From: Massilia sp. IC2-477
GTDB lineage: Bacteria; Pseudomonadota; Gammaproteobacteria; Burkholderiales; Burkholderiaceae_D
DNA length: 64,000 nucleotides
NCBI RefSeq assembly: GCF_020707265.1
Contig: NZ_JAJFEQ010000005.1
Span: 186,001 to 250,000, forward strand
Reading direction: 5' to 3'
Positions 40,791 to 47,055 of the stretch are shown here, in pieces. Every line of letters starts with the position of its first letter. Positions within the stretch are counted from its first letter, which is position 1. A program made the position numbers and the translations under genes. The notes beneath the pieces were generated by a model, which saw only the letters and a list, made by a program, of their open reading frames with translations, did not search any database and was not told the DNA's origin.

Positions 40791-42884
40791 ATGGCAGATA
40801 CCGACAAGCCGGCGGCGCAGGGCCGTCATCCGGCGCGCCGCACGAGCAGCAAGAGCAGCAAGAAGATCATCCTGAGCATCCTGGGCGTCCTGGTCGCCAT
40901 TCCGGTGATCCTGGTCGTCTTCATCCTCACCTTCGACTGGAACCGCGCCCGCCCCTGGATCAACGCCAAGGTCAGCGACGCCATCGACCGTCCCTTCGCG
41001 ATCCGCGGCAACCTGAAGGTCGAATGGGAACGGCCGGCCGAGACCATGCGCCCGTCCGAACGCACCTGGCGCGACCACATTCCCTGGCCGCACCTGATCG
41101 CCAACGACACCCACATCGGCAACCCGGCCGGGATGCCGGCGCAGGACACGGGCAGCGCGCGCCAGTTCTCGTTCTCCGTGAACCCCTTTGCCCTGCTCTC
41201 GCGCACCATCAATATCCCGCTGCTGCGCTTCGACGGGCCGCGCGTCGACCTGCTGCGCACGGACGAGACGCACAACAACTGGACCTTCAAGCGCAAGGAA
41301 AAAGAGTCGCGCTGGACACTGGACCTGGAACGCGTGGTGCTGACCGATGGCGTGGTCCACATCAAGGACGCGGTGACCAAGGCCGACGTGACGGCGCACG
41401 TGCGCACCCTGGACCGGGACCCGCGCTACGGCGTTGCCTGGACGCTCGACGGCACCTACAACGGCGCCAGGGTGGAAGGTGGCGGCAAGGCCGGCGCCGT
41501 GCTCTCGCTGAAGCAACAAAGCACACCGTATCCGGTGCAAGCCGATATGCGCTCCGGCAAGACGCGGATCGCCGTCGAGGGCACCGTGACGCGGCCTTCG
41601 AAGCTGGCCGCGATCGACCTGAAACTCGAGCTGGCGGGGCCCAGCATGGACCAGCTGTACGCCTTCACCGGCGTGGTGCTGCCGACGACCGGTCCGTTCA
41701 CGACCTCGGGTCGCCTGACCGGCACCCTGGGTGATGAAGAGAACGGCAAGCGCGCCTCGCGCTGGGTCTACGACGGCTTCAAGGGCAAGGTCGGCTCCTC
41801 CGACATTGGGGGTCGCCTCGAGTACGCCACCGGCCAGCCACGGCCCAAGCTGTCCGGCAACGTCCGCTCGCAGCAGCTGGTGTTTGCCGACCTGGCCCCG
41901 CTGATCGGCGCAGACTCGAACGCGGCCAAGAAAGAACGCAATGCCGACGTCGTGCAGCCGAGCGGAAAAGTGCTGCCGGTCGAGGAATTCAAGACCGCGC
42001 GCTGGAACAAGCTCGATGCCGACGTGCGCTTTTCGGCCGATCGCATCGTCCGCGATACCGCCTTCCCGATCAACAAGCTGTCGACCCATCTCAAGATGGA
42101 CAATGCGGTGCTGAACCTGGAGCCGCTCGAGTTCGGCATGGCCGGCGGCACGGTGCGCTCGAACATCCGCCTCGACGGCCGCGGCCGCGAAGGATCGAAG
42201 GCGATCAAGGCCCAGGCCAAGGTCACGGCGCGCAAAATCGAGATCAAGAAGCTGTTCCCGAAGATCGAACAGCTGCAGGCATCGGTCGGCAGCATCAGCG
42301 TCGACGCCAACCTGACCGCCCAGGGCAACTCGGTGGCCAGCCTGCTGGCCGGCTCGAACGGCGAACTGAAGACCCTGATCAGCCAGGGCCAGGTCAGCAA
42401 GATGATGCTGGAAATGATGGGCCTGAACGTGGCGAATATCGTCATCACCAAGCTGTTCGGCGACAAGCAGGTGCAGCTCAACTGCATGGCCTCGGACTTC
42501 GCCGTCACCAATGGCATCGCACGCACCCGCTACTTTGTCATCGACACCAAGGAAGCGCTGGTCAATGTTGCCGGCGCCATCAACCTGGCCGACGAGCAGA
42601 TGGACCTGCGCATCGATCCGAAAACCAAGGGCCTGCGCCTGATCTCGCTGCGTTCGCCCTTCTACGTGCGCGGCCCCTTCAGCAAGCCGGACGTGTCGGT
42701 CGACAAGGGTGTGCTGGCAATGAAGGCCGGCAGCGCCATCGCCCTGGCGGCGGCCACGCCGCTGGCCGCGCTGATTCCGCTCATCAACACTGGACCGGGC
42801 GAGGACAGCGACTGCGCACGCCTGCTGGCCGATGCCCGCGAGAAGCCGCAGGCGCCGCCGCCGGGCAAGACCGCACGCAAGTGA
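40791..42884 (+). CDS. AsmA family protein
   Basis: The 697-residue protein has an N-terminal membrane anchor (KIILSILGVLVAIPVILVVF, about residues 24-43) followed by FDWNRARPWINAKVSDAIDR, a typical AsmA opening. A large periplasmic region contains repeated beta-rich segments and ends with VNVAGAINLADEQMDLRIDP and SPFYVRGPFSKPDVSVDKG, the AsmA_C signature. AsmA-like proteins are bridge-type lipid carriers between inner and outer membranes. Its size is normal for the YhjG-like subgroup. It is divergent from the DUF4398 gene. Confidence 0.91.
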   Translation: MADTDKPAAQGRHPARRTSSKSSKKIILSILGVLVAIPVILVVFILTFDWNRARPWINAKVSDAIDRPFAIRGNLKVEWERPAETMRPSERTWRDHIPWPHLIANDTHIGNPAGMPAQDTGSARQFSFSVNPFALLSRTINIPLLRFDGPRVDLLRTDETHNNWTFKRKEKESRWTLDLERVVLTDGVVHIKDAVTKADVTAHVRTLDRDPRYGVAWTLDGTYNGARVEGGGKAGAVLSLKQQSTPYPVQADMRSGKTRIAVEGTVTRPSKLAAIDLKLELAGPSMDQLYAFTGVVLPTTGPFTTSGRLTGTLGDEENGKRASRWVYDGFKGKVGSSDIGGRLEYATGQPRPKLSGNVRSQQLVFADLAPLIGADSNAAKKERNADVVQPSGKVLPVEEFKTARWNKLDADVRFSADRIVRDTAFPINKLSTHLKMDNAVLNLEPLEFGMAGGTVRSNIRLDGRGREGSKAIKAQAKVTARKIEIKKLFPKIEQLQASVGSISVDANLTAQGNSVASLLAGSNGELKTLISQGQVSKMMLEMMGLNVANIVITKLFGDKQVQLNCMASDFAVTNGIARTRYFVIDTKEALVNVAGAINLADEQMDLRIDPKTKGLRLISLRSPFYVRGPFSKPDVSVDKGVLAMKAGSAIALAAATPLAALIPLINTGPGEDSDCARLLADAREKPQAPPPGKTARK

Positions 42885-42978
42885 TACAGGAAATTGTGCG
42901 AAACGTGTGTTGTCGAACAGACCAGATTGGATGACGACACTATCCTGCACACATGGACTCGACGAACAGCGCGGCGGC

Positions 42979-43302
42979 ATGAAAGGAAGAAGGAAGCAAG
43001 CCTGCATCGGCGCCGCGCTGGTGATGCTGCTGGCCCTGGGCCAGTTGACTGGATGTGCGATGTCGGGTGGCGGCGGACCGGTTGCAGCGGTCGTCGACGA
43101 CGCCACCATCACCGCCGGTGTCCGGGCCGCCATCGTGGACGACCCGATGCTGAAGGTGGCCGACATCGCCGTCGAGACCGAGCAAGGCGTAGTACAGCTG
43201 AGCGGATTCGTCAGCTCGGCGGATAGCGTGGCGGCCGCGGCATCGGTTGCCCGGACCGTAAGAGGCGTGAAATCGGTCAGGAATGACCTGCGTCTGAAAT
43301 AA
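42979..43302 (+). CDS. BON domain lipoprotein
   Basis: A 107-residue protein with lipobox QLTGCAM (Cys at about 26) and one BON domain: DDATITAGVRAAIVDDPML, IAVETEQGVVQLSGFVSS and VRGVKSVRNDLRLK. It is a paralogue of the protein at 34861. Start 42979 leaves a proper signal peptide; the frame is open well upstream inside the asmA end. It is followed 22 bases later by a glycine-zipper lipoprotein. Confidence 0.88.
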   Translation: MKGRRKQACIGAALVMLLALGQLTGCAMSGGGGPVAAVVDDATITAGVRAAIVDDPMLKVADIAVETEQGVVQLSGFVSSADSVAAAASVARTVRGVKSVRNDLRLK

Positions 43303-43324
43303 CCCCACCGTAAAGGAGATCAAC

Positions 43325-43546
43325 ATGAAAACCATCAAACAACTGGTAGTGACCGCATCGCTGGCAACCGTCGCCCTGGGCCTGACCGGCTGCGCCGGCA
43401 TGTCGCAGCAAGACAAGAACACCGCGATCGGCGCCGGCGCCGGCGCAGTGGTCGGCGGCGTGCTGACCGGTGGCAGCGCAGTGGGCACCGTGGGTGGCGC
43501 AGCCGTGGGCGGCGTCATCGGCAACCAGGTCGGCAAGACCAACTAA
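43325..43546 (+). CDS. Small glycine-zipper lipoprotein (OsmB-like)
   Basis: The 73-residue protein consists of a lipoprotein signal with LTGCAGM (Cys at about 23) and a glycine zipper GAGAGAVVGGVLTGGSAVGT plus GGAAVGGVIGNQVGKTN. Size and layout resemble OsmB, an osmotically induced outer-membrane lipoprotein. It has AAAGGAG upstream and a strong terminator after it. Confidence 0.87.
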   Translation: MKTIKQLVVTASLATVALGLTGCAGMSQQDKNTAIGAGAGAVVGGVLTGGSAVGTVGGAAVGGVIGNQVGKTN

Positions 43547-43571
43547 GCAGTACCACGGAGCGACACAAGGA

Positions 43572-43595
43572 AGCCTGGCGATGCCAGGCTTTTTT
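43572..43595. terminator. Intrinsic terminator after the OsmB-like gene
   Basis: AGCCTGGC-GAT-GCCAGGCT followed by TTTTT. On the plus strand it ends the glycine-zipper transcript; the opposite strand has AAGG-CC on the far side with no T run, so it is mainly unidirectional. The Crp/Fnr gene converges on it. Confidence 0.9.
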
Positions 43596-43603
43596 GTTGC
43601 CTG

Positions 43604-44332
43604 CTACATGGCGTCATGCAGCGCGTGGGCGCCGGCTTCCCGGACGATCTCGTAGCAGGTGCAGGAGGCCGCGGCCAGGCCTTCCGGATCGAGGATCTCG
43701 ATATTGCCGCGGCTGTAGATGATGAGCCCCTGCTGCTGCAGCGCGCTGGCGGCCTTGGTGACGCCGACCCGGCGCACGCCGAGCGCATGCGCGAGGAATT
43801 CGTGGGTGAGGTGAAACTTGTCCGACTGCAGGCGGTCGCGCGTGATCAGGAGCGAACGCGCCAGGCGCGCTTCCAGCACGTGGAAGCGGCTGCAGACGGC
43901 GATCTGGATGGCCTGGGCCAGCAGCGTGTCGGTGTAGCGGTACAGCACCCGCTGCAGCGAGGGGTTGCGCCCCACCTCGTCGCGAAACGTGCTGCTGTCC
44001 ATGCGGCTGGCGCTGCCCGCGCGCTGGACGATGGCGCGCACCTGGGTGGTGTCATGGCCCAGGGCCACGGTGGCGCCGACCATGCCTTCGCGTCCTACCA
44101 GGCCGACCTCGAGCGTCATGCGCCCTTCGGCCACGCCCATCAGCGAGATCAGGCAGTCGTGCGGGAAGTAGATGTGGCGCAGCGGGTCTCCCGCCTCGCA
44201 CAGCACGTCGCCGACCTCGACGGTGACCGGATCGAGCAGCGGCAGGATACGGCCCAGTTCCTGCGCGGGCAGCGCGGCCAGCAGCAGGTTGCTATTGTGT
44301 TCGGCAATCGGCGGCGGTGCGGCAAAATTCAT
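43604..44332 (-). CDS. Crp/Fnr family transcriptional regulator
   Basis: The 242-residue protein has a cyclic-nucleotide-binding-like domain (VGDVLCEAGDPLRHIYFPHD, LVGREGMVGATVAL) and a C-terminal Crp helix-turn-helix (LTHEFLAHALGVRRVGVTKA, ASALQQQGLIIYSRGNIEI). It lacks the four-Cys Fe-S cluster arrangement of FNR and the strict cAMP-binding motif, so the effector is unknown. I chose 44332 over 44356 because GAGA lies at proper spacing only for the former. It sits within an envelope-stress gene group that it may control. Confidence 0.87.
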   Translation of the reverse strand: MNFAAPPPIAEHNSNLLLAALPAQELGRILPLLDPVTVEVGDVLCEAGDPLRHIYFPHDCLISLMGVAEGRMTLEVGLVGREGMVGATVALGHDTTQVRAIVQRAGSASRMDSSTFRDEVGRNPSLQRVLYRYTDTLLAQAIQIAVCSRFHVLEARLARSLLITRDRLQSDKFHLTHEFLAHALGVRRVGVTKAASALQQQGLIIYSRGNIEILDPEGLAAASCTCYEIVREAGAHALHDAM

Positions 44333-44538
44333 CAGTGTCTCGCGTGGGGGATGCATGAGCCAGGCCGTCGGTCAGATACATTTGCAAACAATTTCAGCCA
44401 GCGTAACCGCGCCCGCCGGGGGTGGTATGTACGGTGACGCACGGAAGCGCTTGTTGTTCCTGAGGACAATCATTCAATGAACAGGCCGCCCGTGTTGTTT
44501 CCATCGGGCTCGACAAGGACACTCCGAAAGGACGCACC

Positions 44539-45342
44539 ATGAACACTTCCCCCAACCCGTCCGTACGCGGACGCATGCACCCCCTGATGATCCTGGCCGC
44601 GCTGGCGGTCCTGCTGTTCTGCCTGGTGGGCACCGCGGCCATCCTGGGCTGGATCCCGTCTTCGGTGGGCGGCAACAGCGAACGCCAGCTGAGCGAATCC
44701 GAGCGCATGGCGCTGGCTGCCAGCCTGCCGCAGGGCGCACAGCCGGGCATGCTTGCGGCCGCGCCAGGCCAGCAAGCGGCCGCCGGTTATGTCCAGGCCC
44801 CTGGCGGCGCCGTCACCACCGCGCCGGTCCAGAACTACGCGCCAGCAGCTGCCTACGCGCCTGCGCCGGCGGCCGCCTACGCCCCTGCTCCGGCAGCGGC
44901 AGCCGCGGCCGCGACCGCAGCCGCGCCCGTCGTCTACGAGGAACCGGTGAGCAAGCCGGCGAAGAAGGCGGTCCAGGTGGCCGCCGCCGACACCGGCCGC
45001 AACTGGTGCTCGAACTGCGGCAATGTGGAATCGGTACGCACCATCAAGCAGCGTGCCCAGGGCAGCGGCCTGGGCGCAGCCGGCGGCGCCGTCATCGGCG
45101 GCCTGCTGGGCAACCAGATTGGCGGCGGCACCGGCCGCACCATCGCCACTGCGGCCGGCGCGATCGGCGGCGCCGTGGTCGGCAACCAGGTCGAAGGCAA
45201 TATGAAGGCCACCACCAGCTACGAAATCCGCGTGCGCCTCGACGACGGCACCCTGCGCACCTTCCGCCAGAGCAGCCAGCCGGCATGGCGCAGCGGCGAC
45301 CGTGTACGCATCGTCAAGGGACGCCTGCGCTCGGTTGCCTGA
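44539..45342 (+). CDS. Inner-membrane glycine-zipper 2TM protein with CxxC and SH3-like tail
   Basis: The 267-residue protein begins with a membrane anchor (PLMILAALAVLLFCLVGTAA, about 15-34). A Pro/Ala/Tyr-rich linker with repeated YAPAP units leads to WCSNCGNVESVRTI, then a glycine zipper (LGAAGGAVIGGLLGNQIGGG) and a C-terminal beta module YEIRVRLDDGTLRTF ending DRVRIVKGRL. The last two parts match the protein at 36031. The CxxC before the zipper is typical of this Burkholderiales subgroup and could bind metal or be redox active. A terminator follows. Confidence 0.85.
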   Translation: MNTSPNPSVRGRMHPLMILAALAVLLFCLVGTAAILGWIPSSVGGNSERQLSESERMALAASLPQGAQPGMLAAAPGQQAAAGYVQAPGGAVTTAPVQNYAPAAAYAPAPAAAYAPAPAAAAAAATAAAPVVYEEPVSKPAKKAVQVAAADTGRNWCSNCGNVESVRTIKQRAQGSGLGAAGGAVIGGLLGNQIGGGTGRTIATAAGAIGGAVVGNQVEGNMKATTSYEIRVRLDDGTLRTFRQSSQPAWRSGDRVRIVKGRLRSVA

Positions 45343-45361
45343 GTTTCCTTTTTCCTGCCGA

Positions 45362-45393
45362 AAGCCGGGATCGCGCAAGCGACCCGGCTTTTA
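45362..45393 (+). terminator. Intrinsic terminator after the glycine-zipper 2TM gene
   Basis: AAGCCGGG-AT-CGC and GCG-AC-CCGGCTT pair around GCAA, followed by TTATTT. The small internal AT/AC mismatch does not break the stem. Confidence 0.8.
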
Positions 45394-45495
45394 TTTCGTC
45401 TGGGTAATTTTCTGTGAAGCAATGTGCGGCAGCGCACGGACCAATGGATGAGCTAACCCGACAATACAGCTACAATACACTTAAGGGGAAACATC

Positions 45496-45720
45496 ATGAA
45501 CAGCATGGCGTGGATCGGCATCATCATCTGGGGTGTGATCGTGGCGGGCTTCGGTCTCCTGTCGGCCCATCCGCCCGGCGAAACGTCTGCCGGCGGCCTG
45601 CAGCCGCAAGACGTGGTGTTCCTCGTTGCAGGCGGACTCGTCACCTGCCTGATCGGCGTCACCGGCCTGCTCGGCTTCATGGGCTGGATCCCCGGCCTGC
45701 GCGACAAGGGCGCGGCCTGA
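45496..45720 (+). CDS. Small two-helix membrane protein of unknown function
   Basis: The 74-residue protein has two hydrophobic segments, AWIGIIIWGVIVAGFGLLSA and FLVAGGLVTCLIGVTGLLGF, joined by a polar loop, and a short charged tail (GLRDKGAA). No family was recognised. AAGGGGAAA precedes the ATG. It sits between a terminator and another small membrane protein, in a stress-gene neighbourhood. Confidence 0.72.
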   Translation: MNSMAWIGIIIWGVIVAGFGLLSAHPPGETSAGGLQPQDVVFLVAGGLVTCLIGVTGLLGFMGWIPGLRDKGAA

Positions 45721-45772
45721 TTTTTTGTCAATAAGTACGCCATCGTACAGAGGCCAGCAGTAAGGATCGGCA

Positions 45773-45809
45773 TACTGGAATCACGACGCCGAAAGCGCGT
45801 ATTCCAGTA
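45773..45809 (+). promoter_or_regulatory. Leader hairpin abutting the ribosome site of the small membrane gene
   Basis: TACTGGAAT (45773-45781) is exactly complementary to ATTCCAGTA (45801-45809). The inner part ACG-A-CGC/GCG-CGT extends the stem around loop CGAAA. The stem ends at the first base of AAAGGAG, the ribosome site of the gene at 45823. It could modulate access to that site or be a terminator without T run. Confidence 0.55.
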
Positions 45810-45822
45810 AAGGAGCATCATT

Positions 45823-45969
45823 ATGCTATACACAATTGCCGTTATCCTGATCGTGCTGTGGCTGCTGGGCCTGGTGACTTCGTACACCATCGGCGGCTTC
45901 ATCCATATCCTGCTGGTCGTTGCCGTGATCATGATCCTGGTACGCCTGATCAGCGGACGAGGCATATAG
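45823..45969 (+). CDS. Lmo0937/DUF5670 family small membrane protein
   Basis: A 48-residue protein: MLYTIAVILIVLWLLGLVTS, then YTIGGFIHILLVVAVIMILV and a basic tail RLISGRGI. This matches the lmo0937 family of tiny two-helix membrane proteins, very common in stress clusters, with unknown function. It has a strong ribosome site (AAAGGAG). A long terminator stem follows. Confidence 0.88.
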   Translation: MLYTIAVILIVLWLLGLVTSYTIGGFIHILLVVAVIMILVRLISGRGI

Positions 45970-46008
45970 CGTTGTTGAAGTCGACTGACGCAGAGTTTGC
46001 AAGACCCA

Positions 46009-46058
46009 ATCCGTTTCGCAGTCGTGCCCGGTGGGCATGACCGCGAAGCGGATTTTTT
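46009..46058 (+). terminator. Long-stem intrinsic terminator after the lmo0937-like gene
   Basis: A 21-base arm (46009-46029, starting ATCCG) pairs with 46033-46053 (ending CGGAT) with two G-U pairs and one mismatch, around a three-base loop. Six T's follow. It lies just upstream of the ribosome site (AAGGAG) of the next gene. Confidence 0.85.
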
Positions 46059-46074
46059 GTTCAAGGAGATCACG

Positions 46075-46743
46075 ATGCACACCAAACTGACCAAATCCGT
46101 CCTCGCCGCCTCCCTGGTGGCACTCACCGCGACCGGCTGCGCCGACATGAGCCAGACCCAGCGCGGCACCGCCCAAGGCGCCGGCATCGGCGCCGGCCTG
46201 GGCGCCATCATCGGCGCCACCACCAGCGGCGGTGGCAGCGGCCGCGCCACCCGCGGCGCGGTGATCGGCGGGGCCCTTGGCGCCGTCGCCGGCAACATCT
46301 GGTCCAAGCGCATGGAAGCGCAGAAACAGGCGATGGAGCAAGCCACGCGCGGCACCGGCGTCCAGGTCAGCCAGACCTCGGACAACCGCCTGAAACTGGA
46401 AATCCCGAGCGACGTCTCGTTCGACACCGGCCGCTCCGACATCAAGTCAAACTTCCAGCCGGTGCTCGACCGCTTCGCCACCACCCTGCAGGAAAACCCG
46501 GCCACCCTGGTCACGATCATCGGCCACACCGACAGCACCGGCACCCCGGACATCAACCAGCCGCTGTCGGTCGACCGCGCGGCGCGCACCCGCGACTACC
46601 TGGCCGGCCGCGGCGTGAGCCCGGGCCGCATCACGATCGAGGGCCGCGGCGAGCGCGAACCGATCGCTTCCAACGCGGACGCCGCCAGCCGCGCGCGCAA
46701 CCGCCGCGTGGAGATCTACGTTGCGGAGCGCGCCCAGGGCTGA
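46075..46743 (+). CDS. Glycine-zipper/OmpA lipoprotein (YiaD-like)
   Basis: The 222-residue lipoprotein has lipobox TATGCAD (Cys at about 22), a glycine zipper (GAGIGAGLGAIIGATTSGGG, VIGGALGAVAGN) and a C-terminal OmpA domain: VSFDTGRSDIKSNFQPVLDR, IIGHTDSTGTPDINQPLSVD, and ARNRRVEIYV. This is the YiaD layout: outer-membrane lipoprotein binding peptidoglycan. AAGGAG precedes the ATG. Confidence 0.92.
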   Translation: MHTKLTKSVLAASLVALTATGCADMSQTQRGTAQGAGIGAGLGAIIGATTSGGGSGRATRGAVIGGALGAVAGNIWSKRMEAQKQAMEQATRGTGVQVSQTSDNRLKLEIPSDVSFDTGRSDIKSNFQPVLDRFATTLQENPATLVTIIGHTDSTGTPDINQPLSVDRAARTRDYLAGRGVSPGRITIEGRGEREPIASNADAASRARNRRVEIYVAERAQG

Positions 46744-46777
46744 AGCATGGCGTGAATAATCACGCTCTTATCTAGAC

Positions 46778-46804
46778 AAGGGCCGGTATTGCCGGCCCTT
46801 TTTC
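46778..46804 (+). terminator. Intrinsic terminator of the YiaD-like gene
   Basis: AAGGGCCGG-TATTG-CCGGCCCTT followed by TTTC gives a 9-bp perfect stem 34 bases after the stop codon. Confidence 0.9.
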
Positions 46805-47055
46805 TTGAGCTATGCACAAGTTTTACTAATGCATTTACGCGCAATCCATAACAAACGCGAAGCCAATACATGAGTACAGCTCATGGGTGTCGCAATTAAC
46901 AAACAAATTACCAAACATATTTGACTTTTGTCTGTCCGGGATGCTTTGATGCTGGGCTTGGTGAATATTCACTTTGCCAAGCACATTCGATTAACAAAGG
47001 TAAGACGCCGCTCCGCTCCCGCAGGCGGTTGTGTTTCAGAAGTTTCGGAGATATT
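46805..47055 (+). promoter_or_regulatory. Leader and promoter region of the TonB-dependent receptor, with palindrome
   Basis: TTGACT at 46921-46926 with TTTGAT at 46945-46950 (18-base spacing) is a candidate promoter. GTGAATATTCAC at 46961-46972 is a perfect 12-bp palindrome, enclosed by GCTTGG/CCAAGC, placed just after it, as an operator would be. A small hairpin CATGAG/CTCATG lies near 46870-46886. No gene is seen in this AT-richer stretch. Confidence 0.5.

Noticed and set aside
40755..43166. An 803-codon open frame opposite asmA
   Set aside because: Shadow of the AsmA gene; it spans the BON gene as well and shows no protein features.
46921..47055. ATG at 46921-region start for the TonB receptor
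   Set aside because: It would add about 45 residues of Cys/Arg-rich non-signal sequence; the TTG at 47056 has a ribosome site and a clean signal peptide.
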